In this document: one piece after another, positions 1 to 6,191 of the stretch
Numbering within the stretch: the stretch's first letter is position 1
Layout of the letters: every line of letters starts with the position of its first letter
Origin: an uncultured Bacilli bacterium
GTDB lineage: Bacteria > Bacillota_I > Bacilli_A > RF39 > UBA660
Direction of reading: 5' to 3'
Assembly: GCA_944364005.1 (NCBI GenBank)
Contig: CALVVW010000063.1
Location: forward strand, 1 to 6,281
DNA: 6,281 nt
The notes under the pieces: model-generated
The model's database searches: none
What the model was told of the DNA's origin: nothing
Seen by the model: the letters and a program-made list of their open reading frames with translations, nothing else
Program-made: the position numbers and the translations under genes

Positions 1-38
1 ATTATATATCAAAACAATGTATTTTTAAAGACTAAAAT

Positions 39-62
39 AAAAAAGGTATTTCTACCTTTTTT
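39..62 (-). terminator. Intrinsic terminator after the surface-protein gene, possibly bidirectional
   Basis: A perfect 10-bp inverted repeat, AAAAAAGGTA and TACCTTTTTT, flanks a 4-nt loop about 20 bases past the stop codon at 81. On the minus strand the hairpin ends in a run of six T. The outer A/T pairs make it equally usable on the plus strand, so it could also end a plus-strand gene arriving from the left, but too little of that flank is present to tell. The bases 1-38 are AT-rich and show no supported feature. Confidence 0.8.
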
Positions 63-80
63 ACTTGTTATTATGATTTA

Positions 81-1337
81 TTAATTAAATCTTTTTTTCA
101 TTGTATAACCTAATCCAAATGTTCCAGCAATCATCATAACTAATAATGCTACTACATTAACATCTGCTGTATCAGGGTTTGCAGCTTTTACTTCTTCAAG
201 TGCAACCAAAGCACTTTCAATATCTGCTGCCATTTTGTTTACTTCATCTTGTTCTAAAATTGTTTTATCATATTTAACTGAATTAATTGCTACAGTTAAT
301 TTCTTTAATGATTCTTCTGTATATAAATCTTTATTAAGCTTGTTAGCTTTATCAATTAAAGCATTAACTTTAGTATAATCAGCTTTAGTGATTGCAATTT
401 CACCTTTTCCTATTACTTCGCCAGTAACTTTGCCAGCTGTAATAGTGATTTTCCCACCTACAACATCTTCAATATCACCATTAATAGTTCCACCATTTAT
501 TGTAAATTCAGGTAATTTTGTTGGAGTTCCATCAACATCAATTTTTACATTACCATTAATGATTGCATTATCAGAAATAACAGTGCTTACTTGATTGTAT
601 TTATCATCCCAACTTAATGTATAAATTGCCTTCGACCCTTCTGTTTTAGCATTTAAAGTTCCACCATTCATTGTTAATTGACCCCAATTTTGAATAGCAC
701 TACCAGTTTCATTTTCTGTAGTAACTACTCCACCAGTCATATTGATAACACCGTTGTCATCATTCTTTAAAGCGATGAAACCATTAACAATTTCTCCACC
801 TTTCATATTGAAAGTAGCTTGTAAGTTACGAATTGCTGAACTAAATCCAGAAGTTCCAAAAACTTTACCGCCTTCCATAGTGAATGTTCCACCATTGTTA
901 TCCAATACATACCATGAATTTCCACCATTAGTTTTTGGATCAGTACCTGCTTCTTTAGAACGAATTAATGTACCATTTACTAAAGTAGCTGTTCCATTAT
1001 TTACTAAAGCTCCTCTTCCATGAGATACATTATCTAATGTACCATTTCCAGTAATAGTAAGTGTGCCCTTATTAGTAACTGTATGACTTCCTTCCTTATT
1101 TGTTAAAGTATATCCAGCTAAATCTAAAGTAATTGTAGAATTCTTAGCAATTTCTACACTTTCTGTAACATTTTTTAATAATGTTACTGTTTTGCCGTTT
1201 GCATTGTTGATAGCTTCTTGTACTGTAGCATATTCTATATCACCAACTATAGCAACTGCATTATCTAACGCATATACAGTTGGCACGATGAACATACTAG
1301 CAGCCATCATAATAACAAAAAACATTACCTTTTTCAT
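81..1337 (-). CDS. Secreted beta-helix surface protein with FIVAR-like domain and sortase sorting signal
   Basis: This 418-residue protein is probably exported and attached to the cell wall, with an adhesive or structural role; its ligand cannot be read from the sequence. Residues 1-24 form a signal peptide (MKK, hydrophobic core, likely cut after VYA). Residues about 30-315 are rich in Gly, Asn and Thr, with repeated M/I-x-G-G rungs at about 154, 178, 200, 223 and 280. Spacing of 22-24 residues in the regular part fits a right-handed parallel beta-helix. Residues about 319-383 are a Lys/Glu/Leu-rich helical segment resembling FIVAR domains. The C-terminus is a cell-wall sorting signal: NPDTAD at 387-392, a hydrophobic stretch at about 393-411, and the tail KKRFN. 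No catalytic motif is visible. AAAGGA lies 7 nt before the ATG. The sortase gene is divergent across a 139-bp spacer, which suggests that this is its substrate. Confidence 0.88.
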   Translation of the reverse strand: MKKVMFFVIMMAASMFIVPTVYALDNAVAIVGDIEYATVQEAINNANGKTVTLLKNVTESVEIAKNSTITLDLAGYTLTNKEGSHTVTNKGTLTITGNGTLDNVSHGRGALVNNGTATLVNGTLIRSKEAGTDPKTNGGNSWYVLDNNGGTFTMEGGKVFGTSGFSSAIRNLQATFNMKGGEIVNGFIALKNDDNGVINMTGGVVTTENETGSAIQNWGQLTMNGGTLNAKTEGSKAIYTLSWDDKYNQVSTVISDNAIINGNVKIDVDGTPTKLPEFTINGGTINGDIEDVVGGKITITAGKVTGEVIGKGEIAITKADYTKVNALIDKANKLNKDLYTEESLKKLTVAINSVKYDKTILEQDEVNKMAADIESALVALEEVKAANPDTADVNVVALLVMMIAGTFGLGYTMKKRFN

Positions 1338-1344
1338 ATTATCA

Positions 1345-1373
1345 TCCTTTCTTTGGCTATCTTAATTATAACA
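1345..1373 (-). promoter_or_regulatory. Extended -10 promoter and ribosome site of the surface-protein gene
   Basis: Read on the minus strand, TGTTATAAT (1373-1365) is a full extended -10 element (TG-N-TATAAT). No hexamer resembling TTGACA lies 16-19 nt upstream of it. Transcription would start near 1358 and give a leader of about 20 nt. AAAGGA (1350-1345) is the ribosome site, 7 nt before the ATG at 1337. This is a sequence-based prediction. Confidence 0.6.
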
Positions 1374-1395
1374 TATGTTTCTATAAAAATATCAT

Positions 1396-1446
1396 CTAAT
1401 TTTGTCTTTTTTTACCTTTTTGTCATTTTTCTAATTTTTTCTTTAC
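1396..1446. repeat. Imperfect T-rich direct repeats in the divergent spacer
   Basis: CTAATTTTGTCTTTTTTTAC (1396-1415) recurs in shortened form as CTAATTTTTTCTTTAC (1431-1446), offset by 35 bp. Within this, TTTTGTC occurs at 1400-1406 and 1418-1424, offset by 18 bp. The copies lie between the two divergent -10 elements. They could be binding sites for a shared regulator, upstream promoter tracts, or low-complexity sequence. Much of the match is T-run, so the case is weak. Confidence 0.3.
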
Positions 1447-1451
1447 AGTCG

Positions 1452-1473
1452 TGATATAATTTATAAGAGGTGG
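1452..1473 (+). promoter_or_regulatory. Extended -10 promoter and ribosome site of the sortase gene
   Basis: TGATATAAT at 1452-1460 is a perfect extended -10 (TG-N-TATAAT). No good -35 hexamer sits at 16-19 nt; TTTACA at 1442-1447 is too close to serve. The ribosome site GAGGTGG (1467-1473) precedes the ATG at 1477. With the usual 6-7 nt from -10 to start point, transcription would begin at about 1466-1467, so the mRNA would open directly with its ribosome site and have a leader of only about 10 nt. Confidence 0.55.
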
Positions 1474-1476
1474 ACT

Positions 1477-2337
1477 ATGAAAAAAAATATAAACCGCGAG
1501 CAATATCAAAAAAAATTAAGGCGAAAAAAAAGAAGATTAAGACCACGTCTTTGGTTTTTTTTAGTATTAGTAACTATCTTTATAACCATGATAATATATT
1601 CATGTTCTACACTTTTTAATTGGAATCAAGATAATAAAGATGTTAAAAAAATTGAAGAAGTTATTGAAAATAATGTTCAACCAGTTGAAAAAAAAGAACA
1701 AGGTAATTTGGTTAATCCTCCAACAGAAAAAGATAGCGATTATTGGTATTATGTAAATGTTCCATTCTATGATGTTGATTTTTCTAAACTTTTAAAGAAA
1801 AATCCTGATACAGTCGCCTTTATTCATGTACCAAACACAAATATTAACTATCCTATCGTTCAAACAAATGATAATGAGTATTATTTGAATCATGCTTTTG
1901 ATAAAAGTAAAAATGATGCTGGTTGGGTCTATATGGATTATCGTAATTCTAGTAATTTTTCTAATGATAATACAATTATTTATGGACATGGCCGAGTTAA
2001 TAAAACTGTTTTTGGATCTTTAAAAGATACTTTAACCGATAAATGGCAAAGTGATAAAAGTAATTATGTAATTCAAATTTCTACTCTAACTACTAATTTT
2101 GTTTATCAAATATTTTCTATTTATACAATAAAAAGTGAAAGTTATTATATCACCCCAGCCTTTTCAACAACCGAAAAAAAAGAGAATTGGCTTTCTACTA
2201 TGAAAAAAAGAAACATTGCTCCTATTGATACTAACATTAATGTTAATGATAAAATTATTACTTTATCTACTTGTCAAAATAATAATGGAGGTAGAATAGT
2301 AGTTCAAGGAAAACTAATAAAAGAGCAACCAAAATAA
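1477..2337 (+). CDS. Class B sortase, membrane-anchored cysteine transpeptidase
   Basis: Sortases cut a secreted protein at its C-terminal sorting motif and join the new end to cell-wall peptidoglycan or to a partner protein. This 286-residue protein has a very basic cytoplasmic N-terminus (13 Lys/Arg in residues 1-24), one membrane helix at about 25-42, a linker to about 90, then an extracellular sortase domain. The catalytic triad is visible: His171 in IIYGHGR, Cys266 in TLSTC and Arg273 in GGRIVVQG. Features typical of class B are NINYPIVQ (122-129), YYLNHAFD (135-142) and a GWVYMDYRN segment (149-157) before the catalytic His. It belongs to the SrtB family, but I give no symbol because its class B subgroup and motif specificity cannot be settled here. 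The ATG is fixed by GAGGTGG just upstream. The probable substrate is the divergent beta-helix protein ending in NPDTAD. The gene contains five A8 tracts, three of them within its first 55 bases. Confidence 0.93.
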   Translation: MKKNINREQYQKKLRRKKRRLRPRLWFFLVLVTIFITMIIYSCSTLFNWNQDNKDVKKIEEVIENNVQPVEKKEQGNLVNPPTEKDSDYWYYVNVPFYDVDFSKLLKKNPDTVAFIHVPNTNINYPIVQTNDNEYYLNHAFDKSKNDAGWVYMDYRNSSNFSNDNTIIYGHGRVNKTVFGSLKDTLTDKWQSDKSNYVIQISTLTTNFVYQIFSIYTIKSESYYITPAFSTTEKKENWLSTMKKRNIAPIDTNINVNDKIITLSTCQNNNGGRIVVQGKLIKEQPK

Positions 2338-2353
2338 AATCAAATAATTTAAC

Positions 2354-2392
2354 AAAAAAACAAGTATAAATCTATTCGATACTTGTTTTTTT
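2354..2392 (+). terminator. Intrinsic terminator of the sortase gene, symmetric
   Basis: AAAAAAACAAGTAT (2354-2367) pairs perfectly over 14 bp with ATACTTGTTTTTTT (2379-2392) around an 11-nt loop. It starts 16 nt after the sortase stop, and the descending arm ends in seven T. Because the stem is A-rich on one side and T-rich on the other, it should also work on the minus strand, where it coincides with the end of the decayed gene. Confidence 0.85.
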
Positions 2393-2947
2393 GGGCTTTT
2401 TTACATATTGCCTAGATAATTCTAATACTTTTTTACGAGGCTCTTTTGTTTTTCTACAGTTTCAGGAGCAATAGAAGCTGCCAAATCAGTTTTACCTTTA
2501 TCACCCATACAATTACGTCAGTTATAACTCTCCTAAAACTTTTATCATAATCTGTAGCAACCATTCGTTGGTCTTCTAAAGGTTTAACATTTTCTGCTTG
2601 AAAATTATTTAAAGTTATTTTTACACCTCTTATTATTTGCTTATAATTATTTCTTCTATCGTCAAAACCTTTTCTTACAATTGTTAATGTATTGGAAATA
2701 CTCCAACTTTTTCTTTTTTCACCTAGTCTATTCAATATGTATAAAAGGTTAAAATCAGCTTTTGTACACAATGATAACCTATTATTTTTAAATTTTACTT
2801 CTTTATCAGCTTTATTATGTATTGTTTCAAAATAGAGATTTTGCATTTCTTGCGGTATTTTTTTTCATTTTCTAATTTCATTAATATTTCTTGAAACAAT
2901 CCATGAAAATTATCAAAAAAGATACCAAAATAGTCATTCTTATTCAT
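2372..2947 (-). pseudogene. Decayed gene with at least three frameshifts, product not recognised
   Basis: No single frame spans this stretch, but protein-like segments run end to end on the minus strand. Segment 1 starts at the ATG at 2947 (MNKNDYFGIFFDN...), with AGGAAGG (2964-2958) as ribosome site 10 nt upstream, and reaches an A8 run at 2865-2858. One extra A there would continue in frame into segment 2 (IPQEMQNLYFETIHNK..., to about 2515). A second shift near 2505-2515 leads to MGDKGKTDLAASIAPETVEK. A third, in an A5 run near 2450, leads to KEPRKKVLELSRQYVKK, which runs on to a TAG at 2372-2374. The rebuilt product would be about 190 residues, charged, soluble and without a signal peptide or membrane helix. 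I recognise no family. The longest uninterrupted piece (2454-2846) could be mistaken for a gene, but its last dozen residues (IWQLLLLLKL) look out of frame. Sequencing error in A-runs could explain two shifts, less easily the third. Confidence 0.6.
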
Positions 2948-2971
2948 TTGGTATCTACCTTCCTCATGTGT

Positions 2972-3002
2972 CATATATGCTTTTTATAAATAATATCGTC
3001 AA
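2972..3002 (-). promoter_or_regulatory. Possible promoter of the decayed gene
   Basis: On the minus strand TTGACG (3002-2997) is a good -35. TATATG (2977-2972) is a fair -10 at a long 19-nt spacing; CATATA would give 17 nt. The predicted start near 2965 precedes the ribosome site of the decayed gene. The region is so AT-rich that chance matches are expected. Confidence 0.35.
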
Positions 3003-3024
3003 CTAAAAAAGAGAATTTTAAAAT

Positions 3025-3058
3025 TTATCTAATATTATATTATAAATTATCTAATATT
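3025..3058. repeat. 12-bp direct repeat, 22-bp period, behind the permease gene
   Basis: TTATCTAATATT occurs at 3025-3036 and again, exactly, at 3047-3058. The 22-bp offset is about two helical turns. The repeat lies directly after the permease stop codon and upstream of the decayed gene's promoter region. Next to it, AATTTTAAAATT (3014-3025) is a perfect palindrome. No convincing hairpin terminator for the transporter operon is visible here. The repeat may be a protein-binding site or chance in AT-rich DNA. Confidence 0.4.
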
Positions 3059-3063
3059 TGTTT

Positions 3064-5415
3064 TTATTCTATACTCTTAAGTGATTCAATCATATCAATT
3101 TTCTTTAGTGAAAAATACAAGATTATATTTACTAATATGGCGAAAGACATGGTTATTAAAATTGCATATAGATAACTAGGCCAAGCAATGTTAGTATCAA
3201 ACATCAACATATCTATTTCACAGGTTTTAATAATATACATTGTTAAGATATTTCCAATTCCCAATCCTAATAATATTCCTATCAAAGTTAGAATCGTATT
3301 TTCTCTATTAATATATTGATAAACTTCTTTATCATAGAAACCTAATACCTTAATGGTTGCTAATTCACGACGTCTTTCACTAATATTTACACTAGATAGA
3401 TTATATAGTACTACAAAAGCTAAGGCTCCTGCTGATACAATCAAAATTAATGAAACATAGGCAAAACTATCCATAGTGTCATCAAAAACATGTCTTGTTG
3501 AAGAAGTAAAAGTGATACTAGAGATTCCTGGAATTTCCTTTAATTCATTTGCTAATGCTTTCTCTTCTTTTTCAGTCATACTTTTTGTTTTTATTAACAA
3601 AGTATTATATTCATCTTTTTTGTATGAAGTTTTTGGTAAATAAATATAGTGAAATAAATAGTTTTCTGTAATATGCGCTACTTTTTCTTTATATGTATCA
3701 GTACCACTAAACTTTAAAATATCATTTTCTTCTACTTCTAGAAGTTTAGCTAATTTTTCTGTGATGATTAGACCATCTGTTAAATCATATTGTTCTTTCG
3801 TCTTTCGATTTTGAAGTTTAATAAATTCTTTTGGATCATCTTTTGGGATAACTAAGGTTACTGATTGATTAGTATTTTTGTTATCGATTGTAACAGATTC
3901 TTCCTGAACTTCTAAAATATTTTTGATTTTTTTATTTTCTTTTATCTTATCTATAGTTTCGTCTGTTTTTTCTTCATTTAAATGAATTTTTGCTTGATAA
4001 GTAAATATTTCTTCGTATTGATGTGGTACCATTTTTACAATACAATCTTTTAGACCAAAACCAGCTAAAATTAATCCTGTACATCCGGCAATACCAATGA
4101 TTGTCATTAAAAATCTTTTTTTATAGCGAAAAACATTTCTAACAGTCACTTTATATGAGAAAGACAAATGGTTCCAAACCAGTTTAATTCGTTCTAAAAG
4201 TACTCTTTTTCCTGGAGGTGGCGCTACTGGTCTTAGTAAGTTAGCAGGTGATTCTTTTAGGGTTTTTCTACAAGTATAGATTGTTGCTCCAAGAGTACAA
4301 AGAAGTGCTATCATCATACCTTGAAAAGTAAGAGATGAATAATAGCTTAATTTTATATTTCCTAGGCGATACATATTTTTATACATTTCAAAGCAAAGAT
4401 CTGGTAGTATTCTATAACCAATTGCAACACCTATCATGGACCCAATAATTGTAGCAAGAGCAGCATACAAAATATATTTAAACATAATAGAAATATCGTT
4501 GTATCCCAAAGCTTTCAATGTTCCTATTTGGCTACGTTCTTCTTCTACCATACGAGTCATTGTTGTTAGACAAATCAAGACAGCAACAATAAAGAATACT
4601 AACGGAAAGACTTTAGCTACATTATCAATTCTTTGAGTATCTTGTTCATATTGATAAAATCCTACATTAGAATCAATATCTAAAACGTACCAATTTTCAC
4701 CTGGTTGTTTTTCTTCTTTTAAAGTCTTTTTAATGTCTTTTTTAGCGTTTTTTACTATTTCTTCATATTGTTTACTAAATCTACTTTCATTGGTATTTAA
4801 TTTAATATAAGCTGCTGTTTTTATTGGACTTATAATATTTTCATCATTCATATATAAATAATAGTCAATAGTTCCAGATAATAAGTTTGTAGAATCTCTT
4901 TCTGTTGAAATATATAGTGGACTTTCTACATATCCCGTCACTGTAACTGTCTTATTTTTTATTATTTCTGAGTCTACTGTGAGTTTATCTCCTATTTTAA
5001 TTTCATTTCTATAATCATTATCTATTACTACTTCGTCAGCAGTTTCTGGCATTTTACCTTTGACTAATTTAGGGATGTTTATTTTATTATCTTTATCATA
5101 AGAAATAATCTTCGTAGCGTAGTCTTCTTTTTTAGTAGTAATTGCATCAAAATTATAGACAGCTTCTATATCATAATCTTTTTTTAATTCATCAATTGTT
5201 TCTTCTCTTATTCCGTAATTTGATGCAATATAAATATCATACATATTGGTTTTTTCGTAATAATCATCTAATGTATTTTTCATATCTGGAGCTACTGCTC
5301 TTATACCCGCAAAAAAACCCACTCCTAGTAATACAATTACTAGAATAGATATGAACCTTTTACTCGTTTTTACCATGCAGACAATGGTTTCTTTTAATAA
5401 CTTTTTCATTACCAA
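3064..5415 (-). CDS. ABC exporter permease with two FtsX domains (fused MacB-like halves)
   Basis: This 783-residue membrane protein is the permease of a MacB/LolCDE-type ABC transporter. Such systems drive extrusion or mechanical work outside the membrane; the substrate is unknown. It is a tandem duplication, each half being one helix, a large outer domain and three helices. Predicted helices are at about 22-40, 266-286, 312-334, 359-381, then 435-455, 650-672, 707-730 and 747-770. The outer domains cover about 41-265 and 456-649. Each half carries the cytoplasmic FtsX signature: EEERSQIGTLKALGY (291-305) and ERRRELATIKVLGF (680-693). A Pro-rich linker (RPVAPPPGKR, 395-404) joins the halves. 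The long coiled coil I recall in many relatives is missing. The TTG at 5415 has AGAGG at an ideal 7-nt spacing. The ATG at 5409, two codons later, overlaps the ATPase stop as TAATG and is equally credible, giving 781 residues. Either start implies translational coupling to the ATPase gene. Confidence 0.92.
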   Translation of the reverse strand: MVMKKLLKETIVCMVKTSKRFISILVIVLLGVGFFAGIRAVAPDMKNTLDDYYEKTNMYDIYIASNYGIREETIDELKKDYDIEAVYNFDAITTKKEDYATKIISYDKDNKINIPKLVKGKMPETADEVVIDNDYRNEIKIGDKLTVDSEIIKNKTVTVTGYVESPLYISTERDSTNLLSGTIDYYLYMNDENIISPIKTAAYIKLNTNESRFSKQYEEIVKNAKKDIKKTLKEEKQPGENWYVLDIDSNVGFYQYEQDTQRIDNVAKVFPLVFFIVAVLICLTTMTRMVEEERSQIGTLKALGYNDISIMFKYILYAALATIIGSMIGVAIGYRILPDLCFEMYKNMYRLGNIKLSYYSSLTFQGMMIALLCTLGATIYTCRKTLKESPANLLRPVAPPPGKRVLLERIKLVWNHLSFSYKVTVRNVFRYKKRFLMTIIGIAGCTGLILAGFGLKDCIVKMVPHQYEEIFTYQAKIHLNEEKTDETIDKIKENKKIKNILEVQEESVTIDNKNTNQSVTLVIPKDDPKEFIKLQNRKTKEQYDLTDGLIITEKLAKLLEVEENDILKFSGTDTYKEKVAHITENYLFHYIYLPKTSYKKDEYNTLLIKTKSMTEKEEKALANELKEIPGISSITFTSSTRHVFDDTMDSFAYVSLILIVSAGALAFVVLYNLSSVNISERRRELATIKVLGFYDKEVYQYINRENTILTLIGILLGLGIGNILTMYIIKTCEIDMLMFDTNIAWPSYLYAILITMSFAILVNIILYFSLKKIDMIESLKSIE

Positions 5416-6110
5416 TTAATATCCTCTACTTTTTGTGGATTCTTATTTATAGTAGTCGATTCAGCTTTACCATTTTTAAATCTAATAATTTTGTCTGCAA
5501 TTGGAGCAATCGCACTGTTGTGAGTAATGATAATTACTGTCATTTTATCTTTTCTCGCTAGCTTTTCTAATACTTTTAAAATTTGTTTTCCTGTTTCATC
5601 ATCTAGGGCTCCCGTTGGTTCATCGGCAAGCAAAATTTTCGGACTTTTAGCAACTGCTCTCGCAATCGCAACACGTTGTTGTTCTCCACCGGATAATTGC
5701 GATGGAAAGTTATTTAGACGATGATCTAGTCCTACGGCCTTTAGGGTCTCTACTGGTGATAAGTGCTTTTTACATATTTCTGTTGCTAGTTCTACATTTT
5801 CTTTCGCTGTTAGATTTTGGACTAGGTTATAAAATTGAAATACAAAACCAATATCATTTCTACGATATTTTATTAAGTCTTTATTTGAGTATTTGGTAAT
5901 ATCTTTTCCGTCAATTATTACTTGTCCACTAGTTACTTTATCCATTCCTCCTAAAATATTTAAGGCTGTTGTCTTACCAGCACCAGATGGTCCAAGTATT
6001 ACTACTAATTCTCCTTTATCGATAGAAAAAGAGGTATCATTTAATGCAATGACTTTAGACTCTTTTTCTCCATATATCTTGCTTACATTTTTAAATTCTA
6101 TATAGGCCAT
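5409..6110 (-). CDS. ABC transporter ATPase (MacB/LolD-type)
   Basis: This 233-residue ATPase powers the permease encoded directly downstream and should act as a homodimer on the inner face of the membrane. All motifs are present: Walker [10 protein letters not shown] (40-48), Q-loop Gln92 in FVFQFYNL, signature LSGGEQQR (139-146), Walker B ILLADEP (159-165), D-loop GALD (167-170) and switch His197. The length and the FVFQFYNL and [10 protein letters not shown] wording are typical of the LolD/MacB/BceA branch that pairs with FtsX-type permeases. An upstream in-frame ATG at 6116 directly abuts AGGAGG with no spacing and cannot be the normal start. The ATG at 6110 has the correct 6-nt spacing and is chosen. 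The stop TAA (5411-5409) overlaps the permease start region. No two-component regulator lies in the window, so a BceRS-like resistance role cannot be argued from context. Confidence 0.95.
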   Translation of the reverse strand: MAYIEFKNVSKIYGEKESKVIALNDTSFSIDKGELVVILGPSGAGKTTALNILGGMDKVTSGQVIIDGKDITKYSNKDLIKYRRNDIGFVFQFYNLVQNLTAKENVELATEICKKHLSPVETLKAVGLDHRLNNFPSQLSGGEQQRVAIARAVAKSPKILLADEPTGALDDETGKQILKVLEKLARKDKMTVIIITHNSAIAPIADKIIRFKNGKAESTTINKNPQKVEDINW

Positions 6111-6116
6111 AAACAT

Positions 6117-6143
6117 CCTCCTATCTATACTTGTATTATACCA
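6117..6143 (-). promoter_or_regulatory. Extended -10 promoter and ribosome site of the transporter operon
   Basis: On the minus strand TGGTATAAT (6143-6135) is an extended -10, with no good -35 at the right distance; that position is a T-run. Transcription would start near 6128. AGGAGG (6122-6117) is the ribosome site. It touches the ATG at 6116 but lies 6 nt from the ATG at 6110, which decides the start of the ATPase gene. Confidence 0.65.
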
Positions 6144-6152
6144 TTTTTTCCG

Positions 6153-6183
6153 AAAAAAAAAGAAAAAACCAAGAGTTTTCTCT
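6153..6183 (-). terminator. Probable terminator of the gene entering from the right
   Basis: On the minus strand a short hairpin, AGAG-AAAA-CTCT (6183-6172), is followed by TTGG and a long T-rich tract (six T, one C, nine T; 6168-6153). It begins 8 nt after the stop codon at 6192. The stem is only 4 bp, with a mismatch and two weaker pairs outside it. The T-tract is strong and the hairpin is marginal. Confidence 0.5.
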
Positions 6184-6191
6184 AGAAATGT

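Noticed and set aside
1..38. A possible gene end entering from the left
   Set aside because: Short open stretches exist in more than one plus-strand frame, but under 40 bases cannot separate coding from chance.
388..1023. Plus-strand open frames opposite the surface-protein gene (388-594 and 742-1023)
   Set aside because: They are antisense shadows of a well-supported gene, with Pro/Ser/Ile-rich translations and no ribosome sites.
1442..1447. TTTACA as the -35 of the sortase promoter
   Set aside because: It is only 7 nt from TATAAT at 1455; no -10 lies at the correct distance downstream.
1597..1611. IIYSC in the sortase as a lipoprotein signal
   Set aside because: The residues before the Cys do not fit a lipobox, and class B sortases are anchored by an uncut N-terminal helix.
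2454..2846. A 130-residue open frame taken as an intact gene
   Set aside because: Its ATG has no good ribosome site, protein-like sequence continues upstream and downstream in other frames, and its end turns into an implausible Leu run. It fits better as the middle of a frameshifted gene.
4436..6105. Plus-strand open frames opposite the transporter genes
   Set aside because: Each is antisense to a conserved ABC ATPase or permease motif and has no independent support.
6111..6116. ATG at 6116 as the ATPase start (two extra residues)
   Set aside because: AGGAGG directly abuts it with no spacer, whereas the ATG at 6110 has the normal 6-nt spacing.
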